DNA from: Mycolicibacterium setense | GTDB lineage: Bacteria > Actinomycetota > Actinomycetes > Mycobacteriales > Mycobacteriaceae | Direction: 5' to 3' | DNA length: 64,000 nt | NCBI RefSeq assembly: GCF_000805385.1 | Contig: NZ_JTJW01000003.1 | Span: 682,001 to 746,000, forward strand | Shown here: positions 16,997 through 27,800 of the stretch, piece by piece | Layout: every line of letters starts with the position of its first letter | Position numbering within the stretch: the first letter of the stretch is position 1 | Notes under the pieces: model-generated | The model's database searches: none | What the model was told of the DNA's origin: nothing | Seen by the model: the letters and a program-made list of their open reading frames with translations, nothing else | Made by a program: the position numbers and the translations under genes

Positions 16997-18703
16997 TCAG
17001 GCCTTCAGGTCCCGCACGGCCTCGATGCGGGCCTTGAGCTGATCGGTCGTCGCGGCAGCCACCGGGGGCCCGCCGCAGATGCGCCGTAGCTCATTGTGAA
17101 TCCAGCCGTGCGGCTTGCCGGTGCGGTGATGTGCGATGGTCACCAGAGCGTTGAGTTCCCGGCGCAATTCCCGCAACTGGCCGTGTGTGGTGCGCGACGC
17201 CGGCGGGCCGCCCGACACCGCGGCCTCGGCCGTGCGCTTGGTGAGTTGCTCATCCTGCCTGCGGCGCAACAGATCTCGCATCTGGGAGGCGTCGAGCAGG
17301 CCGGGGATGCCCAGATAGTCGGCCTCCTCGTCACTGCCCGCGGGCGTCGCCGTGCCGAACGAGGAGCCGTCGAAGATGACCTGGTCCAACTCGGCGTCGG
17401 CGCCAAGGGACTCGAAGCCGTTCTCCAGCTCGCTCTTCTCGTCCTTGCGTTTCTCGGCCGCTTCGAGCGCCTCGTCGTCCAGTCCGTCGGATTCCCGGTG
17501 CGGCTTGCCCAGCACATGGTTGCGCTGCGCCTCCATCTCACTGGCCAGCAGCAGCAGATTCGGCACCGACGGCAGGAAGATGCTCGCGGTCTCACCCGCA
17601 CGGCGGGAGCGCACGAACCGGCCGATGGCCTGTGCGAAGAACAACGGCGTCGACGCACTCGTCGCGTACACACCGACCGACAGGCGCGGCACGTCGACAC
17701 CCTCGGACACCATGCGGACCGCGACCAGCCAGCGGCTGGTGCCTTCGGAGAACTTACTGATCCGATCGGAGGCGCCCGGATCGTCGGAGAGCACGACCGT
17801 GGGGACCTCGCCGGTGATCTTGGTCAGCAGGTCCGCATACGCCCGCGCGGTGGTCTGATTGGTGGCGATGATCATGCCGCCGGCATCGGGCACATGCTGA
17901 CGCTTCTGCTGCAGCCGCTTGTCGGCCGCGGCGATCACGGCGGGCATCCACTCACCGGCCGGGTTCAGTGCGGTGCGCCAGGCCCGCGCGGTCTGCTCGG
18001 CGGTCAGCGGTTCGCCGAGTCGCGCGGCGTGCTCCTCGCCGGCACTGTCGCGCCAGCGTGCTTCGCCCGAATACGCCAGGAACACCACGGGCCGCACCAC
18101 GCCGTCGGCCAGCGCATCGGCATAGCCGTACACGTGATCGGCGCGGGACCGTTGGTACCCGCTCTCGTCGGGCTCGTAGTTGACGAACGGGATCGGGCTG
18201 TCGTCGCTGCGGAACGGGGTACCCGTCAGGGACAGCCGCCGCGTCGCATCGTCAAAGGCCTCGCGCATCGCGTCGCCCCAGCTCTTCGAATCGCCACCGT
18301 GGTGGATCTCGTCGAAGATGACCAGCGTCCTGCGGTTCTCGGTGCGCACGCGGTGCCGGGTGGGGTGGCTGGCAACTTGGGCATAGGTGACCACCACCCC
18401 GTGGTACTCCGCCGAGGTCTGCGAATTGGAGTTGCTGAACTTCGGATCGAGCGCGATGCCGTTACGTGCGGCCGACTGCGCCCACTGAATCTTCAGGTGC
18501 TCGGTGGGCACCACCACCGTGATCGCGTCGACGGTCCGATCGTTGAGCAGTTCCGCCGCGATCCGCAGCGCAAACGTCGTCTTGCCTGCGCCGGGCGTGG
18601 CGACCGCCAGGTAATCCCGTGGCTTGGCGGTCAAATACCGCACCAGCGCCTTGCGCTGCCAGCCCCGAAGTGCCTGGGTGCTGGGCGCTGCTTCAGCCCG
18701 CAC
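16997..18703 (-). CDS. DEAD/DEAH-type superfamily 2 helicase
   Basis: A 568-residue SF2 helicase. Motif I is TPGAGKTTFAL near 36-46, motif II DEIHHGGD near 131, motif III LTGTPFRSDD near 158. The C-terminal RecA domain has motif VI QAIGRFVRSRRAGE near 360. A short charged C-terminal region includes RRELNALVTIAHHRTGKPHGWIH-like residues that may contact nucleic acid. No restriction or defence partner is adjacent, so a housekeeping repair or RNA/DNA unwinding role is more likely; the exact substrate is unknown. Confidence 0.87.
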   Translation of the reverse strand: MRAEAAPSTQALRGWQRKALVRYLTAKPRDYLAVATPGAGKTTFALRIAAELLNDRTVDAITVVVPTEHLKIQWAQSAARNGIALDPKFSNSNSQTSAEYHGVVVTYAQVASHPTRHRVRTENRRTLVIFDEIHHGGDSKSWGDAMREAFDDATRRLSLTGTPFRSDDSPIPFVNYEPDESGYQRSRADHVYGYADALADGVVRPVVFLAYSGEARWRDSAGEEHAARLGEPLTAEQTARAWRTALNPAGEWMPAVIAAADKRLQQKRQHVPDAGGMIIATNQTTARAYADLLTKITGEVPTVVLSDDPGASDRISKFSEGTSRWLVAVRMVSEGVDVPRLSVGVYATSASTPLFFAQAIGRFVRSRRAGETASIFLPSVPNLLLLASEMEAQRNHVLGKPHRESDGLDDEALEAAEKRKDEKSELENGFESLGADAELDQVIFDGSSFGTATPAGSDEEADYLGIPGLLDASQMRDLLRRRQDEQLTKRTAEAAVSGGPPASRTTHGQLRELRRELNALVTIAHHRTGKPHGWIHNELRRICGGPPVAAATTDQLKARIEAVRDLKA

Positions 18704-18786
18704 CCGAGGACTCCTCTCAGTCGGAAAGCAGTCTAGGCCAGCGCGTTACACCGGCGCATCTCTGCAGGAAAGTACCGGGCGTGTCG

Positions 18787-19293
18787 CTAGATGAAGTAGT
18801 TGTCGTTCTTGACGAACCACTCGGCGCGTTCGGCGTCGGTGAGGTCGGCCAACTGGGCCAACCCTTCGAAATAGGCCTCTCGTGGCGCACCTGGAGCAAA
18901 CAACATCAACAATGACGTCGGCGCGTCGGCCTCATTACGGAAACCGTGGATGCCGCCCGGTGGAACATACAGGAAATCACCCTGGTTGCCATCCGCCCAC
19001 TCGTTCCCGTCGTAGAGCCTCACCGTGCCCGACAAGACGAAGAACGCCTCCGACATGGCCCGGTGAAAATGCGGGCCGGGGCCGCCGCCCTGTGGGCTGA
19101 TGTCGACGCGATACAGACCGTAGTCGCCGTTGGTCTGCTGCTGGTTGGCCAGGTAGTGGTACTTCACCAACCCGAACGAGTCGTAGTCGGGCGGCTGGTC
19201 GGCGCGTCTGACCCAGGCGCTGACCTCCGGCTCGTCCTCGGTGTAGCGGGGCGGGGGATAGGGCGGCACATTCCTGGGGTCCCAGAGCGACAC
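18787..19293 (-). CDS. Cupin domain-containing protein
   Basis: A 168-residue single-domain cupin. Metal-site motif 1 is visible as GPGPHFHRAMSEAFFVLSG (His, His, Glu) and motif 2 as GDFLYVPPGGIHGFRN (final His). The N-terminus is Pro-rich (DPRNVPPYPPPRYTEDEPE). GTG at 19293 is chosen; the frame runs further upstream but through an intergenic palindrome. Could be a dioxygenase, isomerase or sensor; nothing fixes the substrate. Confidence 0.75.
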   Translation of the reverse strand: MSLWDPRNVPPYPPPRYTEDEPEVSAWVRRADQPPDYDSFGLVKYHYLANQQQTNGDYGLYRVDISPQGGGPGPHFHRAMSEAFFVLSGTVRLYDGNEWADGNQGDFLYVPPGGIHGFRNEADAPTSLLMLFAPGAPREAYFEGLAQLADLTDAERAEWFVKNDNYFI

Positions 19294-19342
19294 GAGTGCC
19301 AGCCTAGTCGCGGATCGCTGTGCGGATTGTCGCCAAACGCCG

Positions 19343-19397
19343 AGATCGACACCAGGGTCGTGGCCGCCCGCCCCGATCACAGCCCTGGTGTCGATCT
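19343..19397. repeat. Dispersed intergenic palindrome, copy 1
   Basis: Arms 19343-19362 and 19378-19397 match at 18 of 20 positions with a 15-base spacer; core AGATCGACACCAGGGTCGTG. The same core recurs at 50203-50220 (AGATCTACACCAGGGTCGTG on the minus strand), so this is one family with two copies in the window. Confidence 0.75.
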
Positions 19398-19410
19398 GGG
19401 CACCGTGAGG

Positions 19411-20334
19411 TCAGGCGGGCGTGTCCTGCAGCGCCGGGAACGTCACACCGGTCAGCTCCTCGGACACCGCCCACAGCCGACGCTGCTGATCGATGTCATA
19501 GGACTGTCGGCTGGACGTCACCACCTTCGGGTGCCCCTTCTGCTCGCCCAATCCGTCGGGGCCGTAATACTGCCCGCCCAGGGCGCTCGGATCCGTCGCC
19601 GCCCGCAGCGTCGGCAGCGCACCCATGGCGGCCTCCTGGAACAGCAGGCGTGCCACGGGGATTGCCGCCTGCATGGCGCGCGGCAGATGGCGCGCGAGCT
19701 CGGTGTCGGATCCGCCGGGGTGGGCGGCCAGGGCCGTGGTGCGCTGCCCGACCAGGCGGCGCTGCAGTTCGTAGGTGAACATCAGGTTGGCCAGCTTGGA
19801 CTGCCCGTAGGCGACGAGGCGGTTGTAGCTGCGCTCCCATTGCAGGTCGTCGAAATGGATGCCGCGCGAGAAACGGTGCCCGATGCTGCTGACGGTCACG
19901 ATGCGGGACCCGGTCACCGGCAGCAGGCGGTCCAGCAGCAGGCCGGTGAAGGCGAAGTGCCCGAGGTGATTGGTGCCGAACTGCAGCTCGAACCCGTCGG
20001 TGGTGGTCTCCTTCGGCGGAGTCATCACCCCGGCGTTGTTGATGAGCAGGTCGATGCGGTCGTGTTTGTCCTTGAGCTCATCTGCGGCGTCGCGCACCGA
20101 TGCCAGCGAGCCCAGGTCGAGGCGTTGCAGTTGGAGGTCGGCCTCCGGAACCGACCGGGAGATCCACTCGCGGGCGGCCTCGCCCTTTTCCAGGTTGCGG
20201 ACGGCGAGGACGACGCGGGCGCCCTTGGCGGCCAGAGCCTTGGCGGTTTCGAGCCCGAGGCCGGTATTTGCGCCGGTGACGACGGCTGTGCGCCCGGTTT
20301 GATCCGGAATGTCGGCGGCGTTCCACTTGGTCAT
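19411..20334 (-). CDS. Short-chain dehydrogenase/reductase, paralogue of 7770-8693
   Basis: A 307-residue SDR with TGANTGLG near residue 21, NNAGVM near 103 and YGQSK as the active-site motif. Overall length and the C-terminal landmarks [18 protein letters not shown] and [15 protein letters not shown] match the SDR at 7770-8693. It is divergent from a TetR regulator starting 115 bases away, which probably represses it. Substrate unknown; this SDR type often acts on retinoid-like or lipid alcohols. Confidence 0.9.
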   Translation of the reverse strand: MTKWNAADIPDQTGRTAVVTGANTGLGLETAKALAAKGARVVLAVRNLEKGEAAREWISRSVPEADLQLQRLDLGSLASVRDAADELKDKHDRIDLLINNAGVMTPPKETTTDGFELQFGTNHLGHFAFTGLLLDRLLPVTGSRIVTVSSIGHRFSRGIHFDDLQWERSYNRLVAYGQSKLANLMFTYELQRRLVGQRTTALAAHPGGSDTELARHLPRAMQAAIPVARLLFQEAAMGALPTLRAATDPSALGGQYYGPDGLGEQKGHPKVVTSSRQSYDIDQQRRLWAVSEELTGVTFPALQDTPA

Positions 20335-20389
20335 GAGAGACTCCTAGGAGGGTTAAACGGAGTGTGTGCCCCGGTTGTGTCCGACTATA

Positions 20390-20405
20390 CGGAACGTGCG
20401 CTCCG
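20390..20405. promoter_or_regulatory. Candidate TetR operator
   Basis: CGGAACGTGCGCTCCG is a near-palindrome (6 of 8 arm positions pair) in the 115-bp region between the divergent SDR and TetR genes. Position fits a shared operator, but the symmetry is imperfect. Confidence 0.3.
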
Positions 20406-20449
20406 CTTTGTCAATGGTTTGGCACCGACTGGTTGTGAGGTGATCGCGA

Positions 20450-20998
20450 GTGCGTGCGGATGCGGCACGAAACCGTGCCCGGGTACTGGACGTCGCCTAC
20501 GAGACATTCGCGGCCGACGGACTGTCCGTGCCCATCGACGAGATCGCGCGCCGCGCCGGGGTCGGGGCGGGCACCGTCTACCGGCACTTTCCCACCAAGG
20601 AGGCGTTGTTCCAGGCGGTGATCGCCGAACGGATCCGCGGTGTCGTCGAGGAGGGACGTAGCCTGCTCGCCGCGAACCCCGCAGGCGGACTCTTCGACTT
20701 CCTGAGGTCGATGGTGCTGCAGTGGGGCGCCGCCGACCGGGGTCTGGTCGACGCCCTCGCCGGGTTCGGCATCGACATCAACAACGTGGTCCCCGAAGCG
20801 GAGGGCGAGTATCTCGGGGTCCTCGGGGATTTGCTCCAGGCTGCCCAGCGCGCGGGGACCGTGCGCGGCGACGTCACCGTCCCCGAAGTCAAGGCACTTC
20901 TGGTCGGCTGCCAGGCCGTGCACGGCTACAACGCCGACGTGGCCGAGAAGGTCACCTCGGTGGTGTTCGATGGACTACGGGCGGAAGGAAAACAGTGA
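20450..20998 (+). CDS. TetR/AcrR family transcriptional regulator
   Basis: A 182-residue regulator with an N-terminal HTH (IDEIARRAGVGAGTVYRHFPTKEALFQAV, about 28-56) and a helical ligand-binding domain with a C-terminal segment LLVGCQAVHGYN typical of the SbtR-like group. Start is GTG at 20450. It is divergent from the SDR at 20334 and its stop overlaps the sulfotransferase start (GTGA), so it probably autoregulates a unit that includes the sulfotransferase and represses the SDR. Confidence 0.9.
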   Translation: MRADAARNRARVLDVAYETFAADGLSVPIDEIARRAGVGAGTVYRHFPTKEALFQAVIAERIRGVVEEGRSLLAANPAGGLFDFLRSMVLQWGAADRGLVDALAGFGIDINNVVPEAEGEYLGVLGDLLQAAQRAGTVRGDVTVPEVKALLVGCQAVHGYNADVAEKVTSVVFDGLRAEGKQ

Positions 20999-21804
20999 CG
21001 GCGCTGCATTTCATCTCGGGTCTCCCGCGATCGGGGTCGACGCTGCTGGCGGCGTTGCTGCGACAGAACCCCCGATTTCAGGCCGGGATGTCGGGACCCT
21101 TGGCCGGCTTGTTCGATGCCCTGCTTGCCCAGATGAGCGCCCGCAACGAGTTTTCGGTGTTCCTCGACGATGCCAAGCGCGAGCGCATCCTGCGCGGGCT
21201 GTTCGCCAGCTACTACTCGGACTGCACCGCCGAGGTGGTCTTCGACACCAACCGTGGCTGGTGTGCGCGGATGCCGGCCATCGCACAATTGTTTCCGGAC
21301 GCGAAAGTTGTTGCGTGCGTGCGTGATCTGCCGTGGGTGATCGACAGCATCGAGCGGCTGGTGCAGCGCAACGTGTTCAGCCCGTCGTCCATCTTCAACT
21401 ACAGCCCCGGTGGCACCGTCTACACGAGGGCCAATGATGTTGCCGGACAAGACGGTATGGTCGGCGGTCCGTACGACGCCCTCAAGCAGGCGTGTTTCGG
21501 CGCGCAGCGTGACCGCCTGCTGCTGGTGCAGTACGAAACCCTGACCACCGAACCCGCCAAGGCTCTGCACGCCATCTACGAATTCATCGGTGAGCCGGTT
21601 TTCGACCACGACTTCGACCACGTCGACTACGACGTGAGCGAATTCGACGAGCGGGCGGGGACGCCGGGGCTGCACACCGTGCGCGCGGAGGTGAAAGCAG
21701 AACCACGCGAGACGGTGCTGCCGCCGGATCTGTTCAATCGCTTTGTGCACGACGCGTTCTGGCGTGACCTGAGCAAGGTTCCGGACGGACTTCGCATCGT
21801 GTAG
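20995..21804 (+). CDS. Sulfotransferase family protein
   Basis: A 269-residue PAPS-dependent sulfotransferase-like protein. The 5-prime phosphosulfate-binding loop is GLPRSGST at residues 9-16, and the 3-prime phosphate-binding strand and helix lie near VVACVRDLPWVIDSIERLV. Later LLLVQYETLTTEPAKALHAIYEFIGE matches the family. GTG at 20995 overlaps the TetR stop. Mycobacteria sulfate glycolipids and other metabolites; the acceptor here is unknown. Confidence 0.87.
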   Translation: MTALHFISGLPRSGSTLLAALLRQNPRFQAGMSGPLAGLFDALLAQMSARNEFSVFLDDAKRERILRGLFASYYSDCTAEVVFDTNRGWCARMPAIAQLFPDAKVVACVRDLPWVIDSIERLVQRNVFSPSSIFNYSPGGTVYTRANDVAGQDGMVGGPYDALKQACFGAQRDRLLLVQYETLTTEPAKALHAIYEFIGEPVFDHDFDHVDYDVSEFDERAGTPGLHTVRAEVKAEPRETVLPPDLFNRFVHDAFWRDLSKVPDGLRIV

Positions 21805-21813
21805 GAGACGACG

Positions 21814-21850
21814 GCAGAGGCCCCGCACATCACGTGTGCGGGGCCTCTGC
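21814..21850. terminator. Bidirectional hairpin terminator
   Basis: A perfect 16-bp stem (GCAGAGGCCCCGCACA and its complement) with a 5-base loop TCACG sits between the convergent sulfotransferase and PGRS genes. It lacks a long U-tract, as is common in mycobacteria. Confidence 0.85.
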
Positions 21851-21864
21851 TTTGGTGCCGTCGA

Positions 21865-24800
21865 CTACGGGTTGTCCGCGCCGTCTGTCGTGATGACCGT
21901 CTTGCCGGTGACAGGGCTTCCCGGAGTGGCGGTAGCCGGGACGCCCATGAATGAGCCCGATTGGGTCAGGCTGGTGCCGTTGCCTCCCACGGCTCCGGTG
22001 CCATCGCCGCCGTCGCCTGTCGTGACCGTGTTGTTGGTGTAGGTGGCGCCGTTGGTGTCAGTGAAGCTGTAGGCGCCGATCTGGAAGTAGCCGCCCTTGC
22101 CTCCTGTGCCTGCGTTGATCCCGTCACCACCGTCGCCACTGGTCGCGGTGACACCGGTTGCTTTCGCGTTCGGCCCCAGCGCGCTGATCGACGAGATGCC
22201 CGAATCTCCACCGCCGACGCCGCCGGTGCCGTCGCCGCCTTTGCCGCCGGTGATGGTGCCTTCGGCAACGGCATTGTTGCCGGCAGCATTGATGGCCACT
22301 CTGCTTCCATTGCCTCCCTTGGAACCTGTTGCACCGGAAGCGGTCCCGCCGTCGCCGCCCGCCACAGTCCCGTGGGCCAGGGCGTTGTTTCCGGGGGCGA
22401 TGGTCAGATTGCCGCCGCCCGGCGCGGACACCACCAGGTTGTCCCGGCCGGCACTCATGTAACCGAACCCGCCTTCGCCACCCTTGTTGCCGGCGCCGTC
22501 AGCGTCACCGCCGCTTCCGCCGCGGACCTCGCCGTAGGCGGTGCCGCCATGCCGAGCCAGAAATTCGGTCTGGCCGCCCCCGGCGCCGTTGGTGCCGCCG
22601 GCTCCGCCGGTGCCGCCGTTGGTTCCGTTGCCGCCGTTGCCGCCGATGACCGTCGCGGTCTGGTCATCCGTTCCGACGTGACCACCGGTGTCGGCGGTGA
22701 TCTTGACATCGCCGCCCTTGCCGCCCGTGCCGCCGTTGGCGTCGCCGGTCCCAGCGTTGCCTCCGGTTGCCGTGGCGTTGGTGATCGTGGTGCCGGCGTC
22801 GGTGGCCGTGATGGTGACGTTGCCACCGACTGCGGTGTCCGACCCCTTGCCCCCGGTGGCGGAGGTGTTGGTGACCTGGGCACCGCCGGTTGCGGCCACC
22901 GACGCAGTTCCACCGGTTGCGCCGCTTCCCGCGTCGCCGCCGGTGACGTGGGTGTCGTTGACCACCCCGCCGCTTGTGACATTGATGCTTGCGCCGCCAC
23001 CGACTGCCTGGTCGGTGTTACTGCCCGCAATCGCGGAGCTGTCGGTGATCGTGCCCAGGCTGGTGTTGAGCGTCGCGTTGTTGCCGTTGACCCCGGTGAT
23101 GCCGTCACCGCCGGTCGCGGTGCTGCCGGTGATGGAGTCACCGGTGCCCCTGGCGGTGATGGTGGCGCCACCCGCATTGCCGCCGTTGACGCCGTTCTGA
23201 CCTGTGCCGCCGGCACCGCCGGTCGCGGTGCCCTCGGCGGTGCTGTCGGCGCCGAGGCCGGAGCTCGCTCCCGTGCTGATGATGGCCTGACCGCCTGCGC
23301 CGCCCGTGACACCGATACCGGTGCCATCGCCGCCCTTTCCTGCGGTCACGGTGCCGCTGGCGTCGGAGCCGTTGCCCTTCGACACCACCTGCGCCCGCGC
23401 TCCGCTGCCGCCGGTACCGTTGGCGAACCCGTCGCCGCCGGCCCCACCGTACGCGGAACCGCCTGCGGTAGAGGCATTCCCGGTGGTGATGATGGTTGCG
23501 AAGCCACCGGCGCCGCCGTGGCCGCCGTCGGTTGCGTCGCCGCCGGCACCGCCGCGGGCGTAGCCGCTGGCCTTACTGCCGTCGCCCAGCCCGGCGTAGA
23601 GCCCGGTCTGGACCCAGCCGCCGGCGCCGTTGCCGCCGGTGCTGCCGAGGCCGGCAGCGTTGCCGCCGGCGCCACCGATACCTGTGCCGCCGGCCGTGCT
23701 GCCTGTCCTCTGGGCGACGATGCCACCCTCGGCACCGGCGCCACCGGTACCGCCGTTGGTGCCGTTCCCACCGGCGCCGCCGGTACCCGTTCCGGTGGCG
23801 ACGCTGCCTGTGGCTGTGGCGGTGACGATGCCCTTGCCGCCATTGCCGCCGATACCACCGTTGCTGCCGTCGCCCCCGTTGCCGCCGGTCGCAGCAGCGT
23901 CCTCAACCTTGCCGCCGTTGGTGGCGGCGATGTTGGCGTCGCCGCCGTCACCACCGATGCCGCCGTTGGTGTCGCCGAGCCCGGAGGTGCCCGCGGTGGC
24001 ATTGCCGGTATCGACGGCGCTGCCGGTGCCGTCGGCGGTCACTGTTGCCGAACCGCCGAGGGCGGTGTCATTGGTGTCCTGGGCGATGGCACTGCTGTCG
24101 GAGATGGTGCCGCCGTTGGTGGCGCGCACGGTCGCATAACCACCGAATCCCGCGGCGCCGCTGTTGCCTGCGTCGGCGGTGCTGTCGGAAATGGTCCCGT
24201 TGACCGCCTCGACCATGGCGATTCCGCCGTTGTACTCGGCGGCGTCGCCGCCGATGGCGGTACTACCCGTGATGTCGCCTCCACTGGCGGGATCACCGAA
24301 CACCCCGGCGAACACGTAGGCCTGCCCACCGAGCGCGGCTGCATGGTTGCCGCCGTCGGTGGCGTCGCCGCCGGCACCGGCTGTCGCGGTGTTGCCGGTC
24401 GCAATGCTGCCGGTGCCGTTGGCCACGATCCGGCCCTGCCCGCCGGTGCCTCCCTTGCCGCCGTTGGCCGCCGCGCCACCGTCACCGCCGGTGGCGGTAC
24501 CGCTGGCCTCGCTGTTGACACCGAAGGCCTGGACGTTGCCGATCGTGCCGTTTCCGCCGACGCTTCCGGAACCGGTGGCGTCACCGCCGTCGCCGCTCCG
24601 ACCGGTACCGCTGGCCTTCGCGCCGGTGTTCAGCGCAGCCACCTGACCGCTGCTGCCGTTGCCGCCGGTGCCGCCGAGGAGACCGTCGCCACCGTCGCCA
24701 CCGATACCGATTCCGTCGGCGATGGCGCCGGTGCCGCCGGCAACGACGCTGCCGGTACCGCCGGTGCCGCCCTTGCCACCACCGGTCGCATCCCCGCCGG

Positions 24801-27800
24801 CGCCGCCGGTGCCGAATCCACTTGCGGTGCCGTCATTTCCGCCGATACCGGTTCTGACGAATCCGGCCTGGATGTTGCCGCTTCCGCCATTGCCGCCGAG
24901 GCTGCCGATACCGGTGGCGTCACCGCCGTCACCGCCTTCGCCGACACCGGAGGCGCTGCCGCCGGTGCCACCCTGCAGACCCGCGCTGACCTCGGAGTAA
25001 CCGCCGGTGCCGCCCTGGCCGCCATCGGTACCCGATCCGCCGTCGCCGCCTGTGGCGCTCGCGTCGGTCACGGTGCCGCCCAGGTTCGCACCAACGAGTG
25101 CAGCACCACCGCTGCCACCGGTGCCCGTGCCCGTCGAATCGCCCCCGTTGCCGCCGGTGGCGTGGGCGTCGGTGACCGTGGTGTCTGCGCCGTTGGCGCT
25201 GAGGGTGGCGGTTCCGCCACCGCCGCCGGTGCCGCCGGCAGCCGTGGCGGTGCCGTTGCCGCCGAGACCGCCATTGCCTCCGGTGGCGCTGCTGTCGGTC
25301 ACGCCGCCAGCCGGCGTGTAGCCGGTGATGGTGGCATAGCCGCCGTTACCACCCGCGCCGCCGTTGTGGCCCGCGCCTGCGCCGCCGCTGCCGCCGCTGC
25401 CGCCGTCACCTCCGGCACCGCCGAGGACGGTGTTGTCCGTGCCGATCCACAGGTGGGCGTTGCCGCCGGCGCCGCCGGCCCCACCGAGTGCGCCGTTGGT
25501 TCCGCCGTTGCCGCCCGTGCCGCCGGCTCCGCCGGTGACGCTGCCCCCGACAAGGTCGATCGAGGACAGGGCATAGCCGTAGCCGCCGTCGCCGCCCTTG
25601 CCGTTGCCGATGCCGGTGCCGCTGTTGCCACCCTTGCCGCCGGTGGCGGTGCTTTCGTGGACGGCGGCGCCGTATTCGCCGAAGACGCCGCCCTTTCCGC
25701 CTTGTCCGCCCGTACCGCCGTCATATCCGTTGCCGCCGGCACCGCCGGCCCCGCCGGTGCCGACGGCGTTGACGACGGTGCCGCCGCTGTAGTCGCCACC
25801 GATGCCGGCGTCGACCAGTCCGGTGCCACCGGCGCCGCCGTGGCCGCCGTTGGAGCCGTTGCCACCCGCTCCGCCGGTGGCGGTGCCACTGGCAGAGGCG
25901 TCGTTTCCGTATCCGCTGGCAGCGACGACGAAGGCGTTGCCACCGACGCCTCCGGTGCTGCCCGTGCCGGTTCCGGTTCCGCCGGCCCCGCCCAGTGCGG
26001 TGCCCTCCGCAGCACCGGGATGGTCGAGAGTTCCGTAGCCACCCGAGATGACACCGCGTCCACCGTTGCCCCCCAGGCCGCCGTCGATGCCAACGCCACC
26101 GGCCCCGCCGGTCGCCTCGCCCGTCGCGGTGCTCGCGGCTCCGGTGGCCTGGATCAGACCCTCTCCACCGTCACCGCCGGTGCCCGTGCCGATCGAGTCG
26201 CCGCCGGCCCCGCCCGTGGCATTGCCGCTGGCATTGGTGCTCGCGCCGTCGGCTTCGATCGTGCCGATGCCGCCAGTTCCACCGTCACCGCCGGCCGCAG
26301 TCGTCGAACCGTCGCCGCCGCGCCCGCCGTCACCGCCGGTCGCAGTGCCGCTGGCGGTTCCGCCGTTCGAGGTGCTCACGACGGCGCCACCGCCGCCACC
26401 GCCACCGCCACCGCCGTGGCCGGCTCCGGCGGTTTCGGACGCCTGGCCCTGTCCGCCCGCGCCGCCCGTCCCGCCGGTCGCTGTTCCGGTGTTGTCGGTG
26501 CCGGATACGAGTCCGAAGCCGTCGCCGCCAGCGCCACCGTCACCACCGGCGCCGCCGTTACCGGTGCTGCCCACGGTTCCGCTGTGGCCGAGCAGGCCGA
26601 GGAGCCCGCCGCCGGCGCCGGCCGCGCCGCCGATACCACCGGTGCCACCGCCGGTTCCACCGGTGCCGCCGGTCCCGCCGCTCAGGTGGGTGGCGTCGCC
26701 GTCGGCGCCCTGTCCACCGGTCCCGCCGGTTCCTGCGGTGCCGCCTTGGCCGCCGTCGCCGCCTGTGGCGAAGAAGAATCCGGTGGCGTTGCCACCCTTG
26801 CCGCCCTGGCCGCCGTCGCCGCCGCCGACCCCGCCGTCCTCGCCGTTGCCGTCGCCGTTTCCAAAGTCGGTGCCCCAGACGCCGTCTCGTCCGTCGGTGC
26901 CGGTGATACCGACGCCGCCCTGTCCGCCGTCACCGGCGATGCCGAACAGCCAGCCGTTGGCGTCGCCGCCGTCGCCACCTCCGCCCGCGGCCTGTCCGTT
27001 CGAAGACGCGCCGCCGGCACCACCACCGCCACCGATGCCCATGAAGCTGCCGCCGTCACCACCGTCGCCGCCGTCCAGTCCGGCCCAGGCCGTCCCGCCC
27101 TCGCCGCCGTCGCCGAACCAGCCGGCATCACCGCCGTCACCACCGGCCACACCGGTCGCGGCACCGTCGTAGCCGTCACCGCCGTCGCCGATCCACAAAC
27201 CGGCATCACCGCCATCGGGGTTTTCGAGGGTGCCGTCGACGCCGTTGCCGATCAGGTATTGCCCGGATACCTGGTTGATCGCGCCACCGAGGGCGCTGCC
27301 CACCGGGCTCGTGATCCACAGCTGGGTGCCGTAGTGCACCGGTTGATAGATCCAGCGATTGACGATCTCGGTCGGGTCCAGGACTCCCGGATCGAGGGTG
27401 GCCGATGCTGTGGTCTGGGCCAGCAGGGTATTGCGGTTCGCTGCGGTGTCGTTGCTCGTCGTGTACGCGGATTGTCGACGCGCCCAAGCCATTACGGCCC
27501 AGACAGCGGGCATGTCGGCGGGTTCGGTCGGTGCGTTGGGCGTCATGATCGTGCCCAGCGTGACCGCGGAGAGCAGTCCGGTGATCGGGCTGATGGGTGC
27601 GACCGGTGCCGGGGCCGGCGCCGGGGCGGCGAAGGTCGTCGCTGGTGGCGTGGAGTCGCCCGATTGGCCCAATACACCAGGCGTCGTGGGGCTGTCTTGC
27701 TGGTCGTTGATCGTGGGGTTGGCCGGCCTGGCCGTCGCCCGCTCGGCGGCCTCACGCAAGCGGTGGCTCAGCGTGGGGCGCTGCTGCGGCTGGTCGTCGG

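Noticed and set aside
14425..18736. Long open frames opposite the secreted DUF1214-like protein and the helicase
   Set aside because: Their products are Arg/Gly/His-rich without motifs; the minus-strand genes have clear family signatures and ribosome sites.
18946..20661. A 571-codon plus-strand frame across the cupin and SDR
   Set aside because: Antisense shadow of two genes with conserved motifs.
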